From the NCBI RefSeq assembly GCF_023617305.1, contig NZ_CP081485.1, positions 1,478,501 to 1,542,500 of the forward strand: a stretch of 64,000 nucleotides of DNA, in the 5' to 3' direction. The stretch comes from Methanobrevibacter sp. TLL-48-HuF1 (GTDB lineage Archaea; Methanobacteriota; Methanobacteria; Methanobacteriales; Methanobacteriaceae). A model generated the notes under the pieces. The model was not told the origin of the DNA. It ran no database searches and saw only the letters and a list, made by a program, of their open reading frames with translations. A program made the position numbers and the translations under genes. Within the stretch, counting starts at the first letter, position 1; each line of letters begins with the position of its first letter. Below are positions 9,511-20,152 of the stretch, in pieces.

Positions 9511-11963
9511 TCTACCACAATTTTGTTTGCTATTTTGTTGGACACTAATATTGTAGCTGCGATTATGAATATCAGTATCCAGTCTGTAATTCCAATGCTG
9601 GTTGTTCTGAATATCAGTTGCAGTTCAGGTATGTATACAATTAATATCTGTAATATGAAACAAGCTATAATAGCCAAATAAAGATAAGTGCTTTTTTTAT
9701 CTGAATTGGATTTTGAATTATATGCATTAAATAACTGATACATTACAAATAAAGTAAATGCTACAGTCATTGCCTGCTTTTGACTTGCGCCAATTGCCAA
9801 TTTGTAGCTGAACAGTGCTATTGAACCTATTGCCATTACAAGACCTGCAATAAATATTTTTATCAATACCTTTTTATTCAGAATATCTCCTGTTTCAGGC
9901 TGTCTTGTCATAATATTTCTTTCGCTGCCTTCCATTCCTAAAGTTTGGGCAGGAGGTCCATCCATTACAATGTTAATCCAGAGCAGTTGTACAGGGTTAA
10001 ATGGTACAGGAAGCATGAAAATACTTGTTCCGACAATTGTTAAAATAGCTCCTACATTTGTTGATACCTGAAATTTGACAAATCTTTTAATATTGTCGTA
10101 TATTTTACGTCCTTCACGAATGGCAGTTACTATTGTTTCAAAGTTGTCGTCCTGAATAATCATATCTCCGGATTCTTTTGCAACATCAGTACCTGATCCC
10201 ATAGCAACTCCTATAGATGCGTTTTTAAGTGCAGGAGCATCATTTACACCATCTCCAGTCATTGAAACAATTTCGCCTTTTTGTTTTAAAGTTTCAACAA
10301 TTCTCATTTTCTGTTCTGGTTTTACTCTTGCATAAACTTGTATGTCGTCTACTATCTCAAAGTACTCTTCATCACTTAATTTATCCAGAGTTTCACCGTC
10401 AATTACTTTTCCGTCTGTCAGGATTCCAATTTCGCGGGCAATAGCTGAGGCTGTTTTTAGATGGTCTCCTGTTATCATTCTTACTTTAATTCCGGCTTTT
10501 TTACATGCAGCTATTGATTTATCAACATTTTCTTTTGGAGGATCAATTATTCCAACAAGTCCTGTAAATATCAAATCATTTTCTGCATTATTTTCAATAT
10601 CTGCTGTATTTTTATATGCAATTCCTAAAACTCTCAGAGCTTTATCACTCATTTCATTTATTTTTTCAGTTAGTGTTTCCTTTACTGGATCATCAAGAAT
10701 TTCAATACTTCCATTGTTATCTATGTGTTTACATTTATCAATAATAATTTCTGGTGCACCTTTAGAGAGAACCAAATACTTTTCACCATTTTCATGTATG
10801 GTAGTCATCATTTTACGACTACTGTCTAATGGAATTTCATTAACTCTGGGATATTTTTCCTCTAAATCCTCTTTAAAATAATTATTTTCCTGACTGTATT
10901 TTAAAACAGCACCGTCTGTAGGATCTCCAATAGTTTTACCATCTCTAATTGTGGAATTGTTACACAGTGCATTGATTTCTAAAGATTTGCTTTTATTGTA
11001 AAAAAATACATCTCTAACAGCCATTTTATTTTCAGTTAAAGTTCCTGTTTTATCACTGCAGATAACTGTACATGAACCTAAAGTTTCTACTGAAAGCAGT
11101 CTGCGAACAATTGCATTGGATTTGGTTAACTGCTGCATTCCTAAAGCTAAAGTTAATGTTAAAACTGCAGGCAAACCTTCAGGTATGGCAGCTACTGCAA
11201 GTGAAACTGCTGTTAAAAATGTTTCAACAATAGGGATTCCTCTGAATAATTCAAAAATGAATATAAATACACAAACAATAATAGCTATTACTGAAAGTGT
11301 TTTTCCGAGTTTGTCCATTTTCTTTTGAAGGGGAGTTGCTCCTTTTTCTTCCTGAATTACTTCAGCTATTTTTCCTATTGATGTATCCATACCTATGGCA
11401 GTTACAATTCCCGCTCCGTTTCCTAAAGTTACATTTGAATCCATATATGCTTCTTCTTTTGGAGATTTTTCAACAGGTACAGATTCTCCGGTCAAATTTG
11501 ATTCGTCAACTTTCAGTCTGTTGGTTTCAATCAGCACTAAATCTGCGGGAATCTTATCTCCTTCTTCAAGAATTACAATGTCTCCAATAGTCAGTTCTTT
11601 TGCATCAATTTTTTGCACTTGTCCCTCTCTTCTAACAACTGCATGGGATGTTGTAACACTTTTAAGCATTTCAATTGCTTTTTCTGAACGGTATTCCTGT
11701 ATGAATCCGATTATTGTATTTAAGAGTACAGCTATTAAAATTACGCATGAATCAATAACATCTCCAACAAAATATGCCGCAATAGCCGCAACAATAAGTA
11801 GAGCTATTAAAACATCAATGAACTGTTCTAAAAAGAGCATAACTGGACTTTTTTTCTTTTTTTCTTTTAATTCATTAAGACCATTCTGATTTTGGCGTTT
11901 TGTTACTTCACTAGAATTCAGCCCTTCTTTTGAAGTATGGTATTTTTTTAAAAATTCTTCCAT
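9507..11963 (-). CDS. Calcium-type (P2) cation-transporting P-type ATPase
   Basis: An 818-residue membrane pump of the P-type family. In order it has the N-terminal cation-ATPase domain, helices M1-M2, the actuator domain with LTGESVPVEKSP, M4 with PEGLPAVLTL (Ca-binding signature of type II pumps), the phosphorylation site SDKTGTLT (Asp about residue 304), TGDGVNDAPALK at the hinge, and six C-terminal helices. It should expel Ca2+ (possibly other divalent ions) from the cytoplasm. The start is taken as the ATG at 11963. The in-frame GTG at 11972 is part of the SD sequence aggtg. It lies nine bases after the UPF0146 gene and overlaps cobK by four bases, so all three form one operon. Confidence 0.93.
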   Translation of the reverse strand: MEEFLKKYHTSKEGLNSSEVTKRQNQNGLNELKEKKKKSPVMLFLEQFIDVLIALLIVAAIAAYFVGDVIDSCVILIAVLLNTIIGFIQEYRSEKAIEMLKSVTTSHAVVRREGQVQKIDAKELTIGDIVILEEGDKIPADLVLIETNRLKVDESNLTGESVPVEKSPKEEAYMDSNVTLGNGAGIVTAIGMDTSIGKIAEVIQEEKGATPLQKKMDKLGKTLSVIAIIVCVFIFIFELFRGIPIVETFLTAVSLAVAAIPEGLPAVLTLTLALGMQQLTKSNAIVRRLLSVETLGSCTVICSDKTGTLTENKMAVRDVFFYNKSKSLEINALCNNSTIRDGKTIGDPTDGAVLKYSQENNYFKEDLEEKYPRVNEIPLDSSRKMMTTIHENGEKYLVLSKGAPEIIIDKCKHIDNNGSIEILDDPVKETLTEKINEMSDKALRVLGIAYKNTADIENNAENDLIFTGLVGIIDPPKENVDKSIAACKKAGIKVRMITGDHLKTASAIAREIGILTDGKVIDGETLDKLSDEEYFEIVDDIQVYARVKPEQKMRIVETLKQKGEIVSMTGDGVNDAPALKNASIGVAMGSGTDVAKESGDMIIQDDNFETIVTAIREGRKIYDNIKRFVKFQVSTNVGAILTIVGTSIFMLPVPFNPVQLLWINIVMDGPPAQTLGMEGSERNIMTRQPETGDILNKKVLIKIFIAGLVMAIGSIALFSYKLAIGASQKQAMTVAFTLFVMYQLFNAYNSKSNSDKKSTYLYLAIIACFILQILIVYIPELQLIFRTTSIGITDWILIFIIAATILVSNKIANKIVVE

Positions 11964-11972
11964 TAAAGACAC

Positions 11973-12359
11973 CTATAATATGTAAAAACTTGCTTTTTTA
12001 TAATTTTTTAATCTTGCTTTTTTGGAACGTATATTTAAATCTTCATTACATAATGGTTTTATAATGAAAGTTCCCTTTACTTTTTGAGATAATTTTTCTA
12101 TATGTGGCTGTAATTCGCTTGGAGGGCGAATAGAGTAGATAATATCAGCATTTTTATATAACTCTAAATTAGGATTTGTAATATCATCTTTTATTACTTC
12201 ATCATCATCTGGTGAAATATCAGTTTTGATAATTTCTATATTTTCATTTCTCTTTAAATACTGGTATACTCCGTCAAATTTTCCAACAGCTATTTCCACT
12301 ATCTTTGTCGGATTTTCAGTTGCCTGTGTTAAAATGAACTCTGCGAAATCATTCCACAT
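11973..12359 (-). CDS. UPF0146 family protein
   Basis: A 128-residue protein matching the archaeal UPF0146 family. The fold is Rossmann-like (VEIAVGKFDGVYQYL near the N-terminus, then the acidic ISPDDDEVIKDDI segment). Family members have no assigned reaction. It is the first gene of the operon with the P-type ATPase and cobK. The C-terminal end is lysine rich. The ATG at 12359 is the only good start. Confidence 0.8.
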   Translation of the reverse strand: MWNDFAEFILTQATENPTKIVEIAVGKFDGVYQYLKRNENIEIIKTDISPDDDEVIKDDITNPNLELYKNADIIYSIRPPSELQPHIEKLSQKVKGTFIIKPLCNEDLNIRSKKARLKNYKKASFYIL

Positions 12360-12435
12360 TTTTTAACCTAAAAAATTATATATTTATTTATTGATATATA
12401 ATCTTTCAAGATTAATTTAAATTATAGGTTTATAG

Positions 12436-12873
12436 ATGATAATTAGAGAATTTGTTCCGAATGATTTAAAACGTGTTTGTGAAATAGAAAAGATGTCTTT
12501 TGACGAGTCTTATGAACTTAGCATGTTTAAACAGTTGCATGATATTGGTGCAGGTTTTTTGGTAGCTGAAGATGAAGGTTATGTTGTAGGTTATGTCTTA
12601 TTTTGGATTAAATATGAAAATGAAGGCCATATCATCTCTTTAGCTGTTGATAAGGATTATCAAAGAAAAAAAGCAGGAACAAAGTTATTATCAAAAGCTA
12701 TAACTGTTTTATCATTATTTAAAATAAATAAAATACTTTTGGAAGTAAATGAGAATAATCATGGAGCTATTGAATTTTATAAAAAATTTAATTTTGAAGT
12801 AGATAGGAAAGTTCCCCATTATTACAATAATGGTGATGGAGCTATGGTAATGTATCTGCCAATTATGGATTAA
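12436..12873 (+). CDS. rimI: Ribosomal-protein-alanine/protein N-terminal acetyltransferase (GNAT)
   Basis: The 145-residue product is a single GNAT domain with the acetyl-CoA motif A (ISLAVDKDYQRKKAGTKLL, residues ~69-87) and the C-terminal NNHGAIEFYKKFNF motif characteristic of RimI/Ard1-like N-terminal acetyltransferases. Archaeal members acetylate protein N-termini broadly. The 3' end overlaps the convergent zinc-ribbon gene by 11 bases. No strong SD precedes the ATG. Confidence 0.85.
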   Translation: MIIREFVPNDLKRVCEIEKMSFDESYELSMFKQLHDIGAGFLVAEDEGYVVGYVLFWIKYENEGHIISLAVDKDYQRKKAGTKLLSKAITVLSLFKINKILLEVNENNHGAIEFYKKFNFEVDRKVPHYYNNGDGAMVMYLPIMD

Positions 12874-13390
12874 TGCCGGTTAAATTACCACTTAACATTT
12901 GTGTAGCATTATTAAAAGTGGTTAAATCAAGATTTCCGGTTAGGTATAATGTCAATATTAAAATTCCATATAATACTAAAATAGTTAATTGAATATATCC
13001 ATGTTTTTTAGCTACCGGATCTTTTCTTGTTGCAAGATAAAGAGCTAATATTACTCCAATTATTCCCCCAAGTAAAGAAAAGATATAACCGAGAATAATG
13101 ATTATTTTACTGGTAGGTTTATATTCTTTTTGTTCTCTGGCGGATTTGCTGATTTCTTTTTTAATAACTATCGGATTTAATGTTGTGTTAATTCCGTTTA
13201 ACTGGTTTTTGAAAATTAGTGGAGTACCACATTTAACACAAAATGTAGCTTCATCAGGATTTGCAAATCCACAGTAAGGACAAGCATTTTCATTTTCTGC
13301 TATTTTTGGGAATTCATATCCGCATTTGATACAAAATCCGTATTGGTCATCACATGTTGAGTGACATTTTGGACATCTTCTTAAAACCAT
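12863..13390 (-). CDS. Double zinc-ribbon membrane protein
   Basis: A 175-residue protein of unknown role. The N-terminal 65 residues hold two zinc ribbons made of four Cys pairs (CPKCHSTC, CIKCG, CPYCG, CVKCG). After a polar linker come two membrane helices (about residues 98-120 and 133-152) and a short tail. The topology suggests a cytoplasmic zinc-ribbon head tethered to the membrane. Proteins of this layout are common in Methanobrevibacter. It overlaps rimI tail to tail. Confidence 0.75.
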   Translation of the reverse strand: MVLRRCPKCHSTCDDQYGFCIKCGYEFPKIAENENACPYCGFANPDEATFCVKCGTPLIFKNQLNGINTTLNPIVIKKEISKSAREQKEYKPTSKIIIILGYIFSLLGGIIGVILALYLATRKDPVAKKHGYIQLTILVLYGILILTLYLTGNLDLTTFNNATQMLSGNLTGINP

Positions 13391-13503
13391 ATTATCATCT
13401 TCGTTATTAATAATTAGTATTTATACTATTTAAAGTTCTTTCATTAATTATTTATAAGGTGAAATTACATAAATATATTATTATATTAATTTAAGGGATT
13501 AAA

Positions 13504-14742
13504 ATGGCAGATGTATCATCAAAAGAATTATATAAATTTAAAAAAACTTTAAAAGAATTATCAGAGAAAAAAGGTAGAGGTACAGAGCTTGTTTCCGTTT
13601 ATATTCCTCATGATAAACAACTCAGTGATGTAGGTAAACAGATGAGGGATGAGCTCGGTCAGAGTGCTAACATTAAAAGTAAACAAACAAGAAAGAATGT
13701 ACAATCGGCTATTGAAGTAATTTTACAAAGAATAAGACTGTTTAAAGTACCTCCTGAAAATGGTTTGGTTCTTTTTGTTGGTATGATTCCAAAAGGTGGT
13801 CCGGGAACTGAAAAAATGGAAACTTATGTTTTTGAACCTCCGGAACCTATTACAACTTACTGGTATCAGTGTAACAATGAGTTTTTCTTAGAACCTCTCG
13901 AATACATGATTGAAGAAAGGGAAACTTATGGTTTGGCAGTTATCGACAGAAAAGAAGCTACAATAGCTACTTTAAGAGGTAAAAAAGTAAATATTTTAAA
14001 TCATTTAACTAGTGGTGTTCCAGGTAAACACAAAGCAGGAGGTCAATCACAAAGAAGGTTTGATCGTGTAATTGATTTGGCTGCTCACGAGTTTAAAAAA
14101 CGTATCGGGGAACACATGAATGAAGATTTCCTTGCTTTAGATGAACTTGAAGGAGTTATTATTGGAGGTCCGGGTTTTACAAAAGAAGAATTTGTAAAAG
14201 GGGATTATCTTAACTATGAAATTAAAGATAAAATCATAGCTACTGTAGATACTTCATATACTGGAGAATTTGGTATTAGGGAAGTAATAGATAAATCTGC
14301 AGATATTCTAAATGATTTGGATGTTATGCAGGAGAAAAAAGTAGTTCAAAAATTCTTGCATGAACTAGTTAAAGACAAAGGACTTGCATCTTATGGTGAA
14401 AGGGAAGTTAGAACTAACTTAATTATGGGTGCAGTTGACACATTATTGTTATCTGAAGATTTAACTTCAATGCGTAAAGTTTTTAAATGCCCTAGCTGTG
14501 GCAGTGAAGAGGAAATCACAGTCAAATCCCAGAGTGAAGCAGATAAACTTGAAAAACCATGTTCCAATTGTGGTGAAACTTTAAAAGAAGAATCTTCACA
14601 AACTTTAATTGAAGATTTTGTTGAAAAAGCTGAAGAAATGAATTCTGCAGTGGAACTTATTTCTACAGAAACTGAAGAGGGTATGCAACTCTTAAGAGCA
14701 TTTGGTGGAGTTGCAGCTATTTTAAGATACCATGTTGGATAA
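13504..14742 (+). CDS. prf1: Peptide chain release factor aRF1
   Basis: The 412-residue product is the archaeal class I release factor, which reads all three stop codons. The N domain carries the stop-recognition motif NIKS (residues 56-59), the M domain has GGQ (179-181) that triggers peptidyl-tRNA hydrolysis, and the C domain has a small zinc ribbon (CPSCG near residue 330, CSNCG near 354). Length is normal for archaea. It stands alone with its own leader of about 110 bases. The upstream sequence taagggatt is a reasonable SD. Confidence 0.96.
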   Translation: MADVSSKELYKFKKTLKELSEKKGRGTELVSVYIPHDKQLSDVGKQMRDELGQSANIKSKQTRKNVQSAIEVILQRIRLFKVPPENGLVLFVGMIPKGGPGTEKMETYVFEPPEPITTYWYQCNNEFFLEPLEYMIEERETYGLAVIDRKEATIATLRGKKVNILNHLTSGVPGKHKAGGQSQRRFDRVIDLAAHEFKKRIGEHMNEDFLALDELEGVIIGGPGFTKEEFVKGDYLNYEIKDKIIATVDTSYTGEFGIREVIDKSADILNDLDVMQEKKVVQKFLHELVKDKGLASYGEREVRTNLIMGAVDTLLLSEDLTSMRKVFKCPSCGSEEEITVKSQSEADKLEKPCSNCGETLKEESSQTLIEDFVEKAEEMNSAVELISTETEEGMQLLRAFGGVAAILRYHVG

Positions 14743-14765
14743 ATATTTTTAATTCCATTATGGTT

Positions 14766-15053
14766 CTATTTTGAATATTCCATACAAACATAGTTATCTG
14801 GATGTTTATCATGATAGCTAAATGGATTATTTGCTCTTTTTGTTTTTTTAATTGGATTAAATGCATTTGCACCTTCATCTATTCTAATTTTGTCAATAAT
14901 TTTAATAAATGTTTTTTTATCCATAGGATATTCTTTATTGAATTTAGCATAAAGTGAATAAGTAGTTTTTGGATTTTTTAAATAATCTTCTTTCAATTTG
15001 TCATATTTGGATTTTGATATTTTTAATTCATCAGTTGGTTTATATACAGCCAT
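14766..15053 (-). CDS. Small basic protein of unknown function
   Basis: A 95-residue lysine-rich ORF with SD-like agagagaat before the ATG. No family was recognised. The middle (LKISKSKYDKLKEDYLKNPK to FIKIIDKIRIDEGAN) looks helical and could be a small helix-turn-helix, but no firm motif is visible. It converges on prf1 with a 23-base gap and has 467 bases of gene-free DNA upstream. Composition is like the neighbours. Confidence 0.6.
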   Translation of the reverse strand: MAVYKPTDELKISKSKYDKLKEDYLKNPKTTYSLYAKFNKEYPMDKKTFIKIIDKIRIDEGANAFNPIKKTKRANNPFSYHDKHPDNYVCMEYSK

Positions 15054-16855
<1,802 letters not shown>

Positions 16856-16868
16856 ATTCATTTAATTT

Positions 16869-16905
16869 AGCTATAGTTAATTTTATAGCTTTCTTATTTT
16901 TTATT
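16869..16905 (+). terminator. Terminator hairpin after gdhA
   Basis: Inverted repeat agctata / tatagct (16869-16875 and 16884-16890) followed by ttcttattttttattttt. It overlaps the 3' end of the convergent regulator gene. Confidence 0.6.
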
Positions 16906-17544
16906 TTTTACAATATTAAGATATTTAGTTCCTTTTGGTGTTATACTGTAATATCTGTATCGTTTATCATTTTCATTAAGACAAACCACTAATCCAGATT
17001 CTTTCAATGTTTTCAGATATTTTGAGATGTGGTGGCTGCTGTCATTTATGTCTTTACTAATTACTGAAGGAATTTTATTTTCATTTTTTAGAGATTCCAG
17101 GACTTCTAATCTTTTTTTAGATCGGGATAATAAAGAAATGATTTCCATATCTTGTTTTTCATCAGTTAAATCTTCAAGCTCATCAAGTAATTTTTCAAGT
17201 TCTTCATCACTTATTTCTTCATCCTCAATAATAGTACATAATGGGATATCAAAAAGCATTTCATTATCATTATTTTTTATTGCGTTTTTTAGTTCTTTAT
17301 TTTCTTTTTTTAATTTAATATTTATCTCTTTTATTTTTTTTCCTTCTAAAATTTCTTTTAATCGAGCATTTTCTTTTTTATTTATGTATTGTTTAATTCC
17401 AATTTTATCTCCATTAACTGAAAATAAAGAAGGTAGAAATATCTTGTGGGGAATTGTTATAGTTATAGCTATGTTTAAATCAATTTTGATTCCATTAAGT
17501 AATATATTTGGATTTACAATTCCTGAAATAGCCAGTAATTTCAT
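16894..17544 (-). CDS. Winged-helix transcriptional regulator, N-terminus uncertain
   Basis: The C-terminal ~80 residues form an ArsR-like winged helix (VLESLKNENKIPSVISKDI, HHISKYLKTLKESGLVV, then KRYRYYSITPKGTKYL), preceded by an acidic stretch and a Lys/Glu-rich probable coiled coil. The open frame runs to an ATG at 17544, but its first ~45 codons are antisense to an acyltransferase remnant and look like a shadow. The only other in-frame ATG is at 17259, giving a 121-residue protein without the coiled coil. No ATG, GTG or TTG lies in frame between these two, and no good SD precedes either. The gene may have lost its natural 5' end in a rearrangement. The target is unknown. Confidence 0.6.
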   Translation of the reverse strand: MKLLAISGIVNPNILLNGIKIDLNIAITITIPHKIFLPSLFSVNGDKIGIKQYINKKENARLKEILEGKKIKEINIKLKKENKELKNAIKNNDNEMLFDIPLCTIIEDEEISDEELEKLLDELEDLTDEKQDMEIISLLSRSKKRLEVLESLKNENKIPSVISKDINDSSHHISKYLKTLKESGLVVCLNENDKRYRYYSITPKGTKYLNIVKNKK

Positions 17545-18010
17545 TGAAATAAATGGATATTTGATATTTGTGATATTAGGTTATTTATTGTCTGTAATGG
17601 ATGTGTCTAGAGTAAAAAGGATTATTATCTATATTATTGGGATATTATCTGTAATAATTCGTTATGGATATACTTATTGCATGTCAATAAATGCAAACAT
17701 GTTAATTGATCATTTATTTGATTACACCTCCCTGTTAAGTGTATTTTTAGCAGTAAGTGTTTTTCTATTAATTAAAAATATTTCATGGGATAAATTAAAT
17801 GAAAAAAGTGTAGCTGTGTTAGCTAGCTGTACTATGGGAGTTTATTTAATTCATATTCAAATTAAGTACACGATTTTTAACACTATTTTTCCTTTTGCCC
17901 AAACAAATTTAATTTATAGAATTTTAGGGACATTCTGTTTGTATATTCTCTCAGTAATAATTGTATTGTTAATTAAAAAGATGCCTATAATTAATAAAGT
18001 GGTTCAGTAG
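17420..18010 (+). pseudogene. Acyltransferase 3 family protein, C-terminal remnant
   Basis: From about 17420 to the TAG at 18008 the plus strand encodes the C-terminal ~190 residues of a membrane acyltransferase (acyltransferase_3 family, sugar O-acylation). Signs are repeated hydrophobic helices, the GYLIFVILGYLLS segment and, near the end, MGVYLIHIQ. The N-terminal half with the catalytic histidine is absent. Upstream, the same frame is open but reads a Ser/Phe-rich sequence antisense to the regulator. There is no SD or start at the homology boundary, so this is a truncated gene. Confidence 0.6.
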
Positions 18011-18063
18011 TTAAAAATTATTTTCATAATATTTATTAAATAGTTTAAATTAAAATAAAAATG

Positions 18064-18090
18064 CATGAACTAAACATTTTTCATGAGGTG
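18064..18090 (+). promoter_or_regulatory. Leader hairpin touching the uspA ribosome binding site
   Basis: catgaa (18064-18069) can pair with ttcatg (18080-18085) across a ten-base loop, and the second arm runs into the SD gaggtg at 18085-18090. Such pairing could limit translation. The stem is only six pairs, so chance is possible. Confidence 0.25.
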
Positions 18091-18097
18091 AAAAATT

Positions 18098-18517
18098 ATG
18101 TATAAAAAAATTTTAGTTCCTACTGATGGATCAGAAGCTGCGGAAAAAGAAGTCGAAAAAGTTGGAGATTTACTTGCTGAAGGTGGTGAAATCATCATTT
18201 TATCAGTTGCATCTGAATTAACTCCACACCAATTCCAAAGTAAAGATGATATTGATAAATTAAATCAGTCTTTCTTAGATGAAGCCCAATTTAATGTTGA
18301 TAAAATGAAAGCTAAATTTGATCCAAATCTTAATATTACAACTAAAGTTCTTGTTGGTTTTCCTGCAGAAACTATTGTTGGAGTTGCAGAAGATGAAGAT
18401 GTTGAATTAATAGCTATTGCATCATCTGGTAAAGGTAGAGTTACAAAATTCTTTATTGGAAGTGTGGCTGAAAAGGTTATTCACTCTTTTAAAAAAGATG
18501 TTTTATTAGTACATTAA
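18098..18517 (+). CDS. Universal stress protein (UspA family)
   Basis: A single 139-residue Usp domain. The N-terminal strand is ILVPTDGSEAAEKE, and the C-terminal nucleotide-binding signature is SSGKGRVTKFFIGSVAEKVI (Gly-x2-Gly-x9-Gly-Ser type), so it is probably of the ATP-binding subgroup. Such proteins are induced by stress, but the biochemical role is unknown. A strong SD (gaggtg) precedes the ATG. It is a single-gene unit, ended by a hairpin at 18520. Confidence 0.9.
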   Translation: MYKKILVPTDGSEAAEKEVEKVGDLLAEGGEIIILSVASELTPHQFQSKDDIDKLNQSFLDEAQFNVDKMKAKFDPNLNITTKVLVGFPAETIVGVAEDEDVELIAIASSGKGRVTKFFIGSVAEKVIHSFKKDVLLVH

Positions 18518-19246
18518 GTAGCTATTTTTCATAGCTGTTTTATTTTTTTTAATGAGTTAAGTGACGGATTATAGTTTTTAACAGGATTAAACTTAACTCT
18601 TTTAATTATTTTAATTTAGCTTTTATTTCCTAGGATTAAATAAAAAAGCTATTGTTTTTAGATAATGTTAATCCTGCTGAAACTTGTTCTGTTTCTTTTT
18701 TTAATAAATTTTCTAATTAAAATGTTTTTGGCAATGATTTAATTTAAAAAATTATAATGGTTGTTTAATGGGGTCTGTCAGGTATGGAGAGATTATTTTT
18801 GAAAAGTAATGATGATATTTGGCATTGCTTAAGTGAGGGTGTTTTTTGGGGGATTATGTAAAACTTGATTATTGGATTTTATTGAAAAATTTTAGGTATT
18901 TGTTTGGATCATGTGAATAAGTTATATTTTTAGTTTATGTAGAATGTCTTAAAACATATTTATTTAATAATTGGGGGCATAGTAAACTATAATCTATATT
19001 TTATTTTTAATTTTAGTTTATTTTTAGCAGGTTTTTATAAACATTTATTTATTTTGTTAATTTATAATGTTTGTTAATTTATTTTTTTCCATTTTTGCTT
19101 TAATAATGTTTACTGGATTTGAATTGTTTATATTTTTATTGAAATATTTTATACAAATTTAAATAGTATTATTTTTAAATTATTAACTATAGATTACTTT
19201 TTTTTGAAGTGAGCTATATCTTATTAATTTAGAGAAATAGATTTAA
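18518..19246. other. Gene-free 729-base region with several hairpins
   Basis: There is no coding stretch longer than about 25 codons here. The region begins with the uspA terminator. It then holds a hairpin at 18618-18650 (agcttttattt / aaataaaaaagct), copies of aggattaa near 18582 and 18632 and an inverted copy ttaatcct near 18667, and a G-rich plus-strand patch at 18769-18860 that stands out from the AT-rich surroundings. A short ORF at 18784 (MERLFLKSNDDIW..., 25 codons) lies in this patch but has no SD. The region may hold a non-coding RNA or the remains of a gene. Confidence 0.4.
18520..18550 (+). terminator. Terminator hairpin after uspA
   Basis: agctat (18520-18525) pairs with atagct (18531-18536), loop ttttc, followed by gttttatttttttt. 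Confidence 0.6.
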
Positions 19247-19726
19247 ATGAAATTAAATTCAAAAATATTAGTTACATTACTTTTTTGTGTTGTAGCTGCA
19301 GTTACTATAGGTATAGTAGCTGCTGAAGATGTCACGTTACCTGATGGAGCAACTTATGTAGTTCCTGATGGATTTGAAGTTCAAACTGATGATGATGGAA
19401 ATACTGCTTTAGTTAAAGATAATCTTGCAATTATTGTTTTAGCTAGTGATGCTAAAAGTCCGGAAGATGCAAAAAAAACTCTTGAATCAAAAGGTTATAC
19501 CTTTAAAAGTCAAAAAGATGTTTCTGGATTTGGTGATATAAAAGTATTTGAGCAATCTTATGATAAAGATGGAATGCCTATATATGGATATGTTTGTGAA
19601 GTAAATAATATCCAATATATTGTTTGTGCTGCAAATACTCCTTCTGATTGGGATGTTTCTGATAATAGTAATCCTGTAAACATTTTAATCAAGTCTATTG
19701 ATACAAGTAATGTTCAAACTGAATAG
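19247..19726 (+). CDS. Small secreted protein of unknown function
   Basis: A 159-residue product with a clear signal peptide: MKLNSK, then a hydrophobic core to about residue 22, then VAAEDVTLPDG as the likely cleavage region. The mature part is acidic and polar (FEVQTDDDGNTALVKDN) with no membrane anchor, so it is exported and soluble or loosely bound. The pattern of a short beta-rich domain ending VNILIKSIDTSN is common among small secreted proteins of Methanobrevibacter. No enzyme motif is visible. It stands alone between two long gene-free stretches, close to the adhesin genes. Confidence 0.7.
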   Translation: MKLNSKILVTLLFCVVAAVTIGIVAAEDVTLPDGATYVVPDGFEVQTDDDGNTALVKDNLAIIVLASDAKSPEDAKKTLESKGYTFKSQKDVSGFGDIKVFEQSYDKDGMPIYGYVCEVNNIQYIVCAANTPSDWDVSDNSNPVNILIKSIDTSNVQTE

Positions 19727-20152
19727 ATCATTACTTATTTTTTTCTTTTTTTATAAAACACTATTTGGCCTCTGTAGAATAGAAATTGTGAATTTTTATT
19801 TCTGTCAGTTGAAAATATATCAAAACTATTTTTTAACAAGCAATATAAACAAATTGGAGCATGTTAAAATCATTATCTAAAAAGATTATAGCTTGAAATT
19901 GGAAAATAATTAGTTAAAATCAGGTAAAATAATAAGCTTAATCTTAAACATGATTTTTATCGTTAATTTTATATAATTTTTATACTAAATCTTTAATTGT
20001 ATTCTTTAATATATTGATATAATGAATATAATGTTTAGTTAATGGTAATTTTTTTAGATGTTTGTTTATTTTTTGATAATTTTAATTATCATTAATCAAT
20101 TATATTTTATAAAATATAAAATAAATTATGATTCAATGGAGGTTTGAAAAGA
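19727..20152. other. Gene-free upstream region of the first adhesin gene
   Basis: About 425 bases, very AT rich. The beginning has T tracts after the small secreted-protein gene that may end its transcript. No RNA gene was recognised. The last 60 bases hold a perfect AT palindrome and a strong SD (see the separate entry). The length is typical of upstream regions of surface-protein genes. Confidence 0.4.
20100..20119. promoter_or_regulatory. 20-base AT palindrome in the adhesin promoter region
   Basis: ttatattttataaaatataa is a perfect palindrome of A and T only, 33 bases before the chosen start codon and 18 before the SD. It includes a TATA-like core and may be promoter, operator or both. 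An AT-only palindrome is not very improbable in this DNA. Confidence 0.35.

Noticed and set aside
10342-11889. Several plus-strand ORFs of 70-179 codons across the P-type ATPase gene
   Set aside because: They mirror the ATPase coding sequence, are Ser/Phe/Leu rich, lack SD sequences and match no family.
17027-17420. Plus-strand continuation of the acyltransferase frame upstream of the homology
   Set aside because: The Ser/Phe-rich translation is antisense to the regulator's coding sequence and shows no acyltransferase feature, so the gene was taken as a C-terminal remnant.
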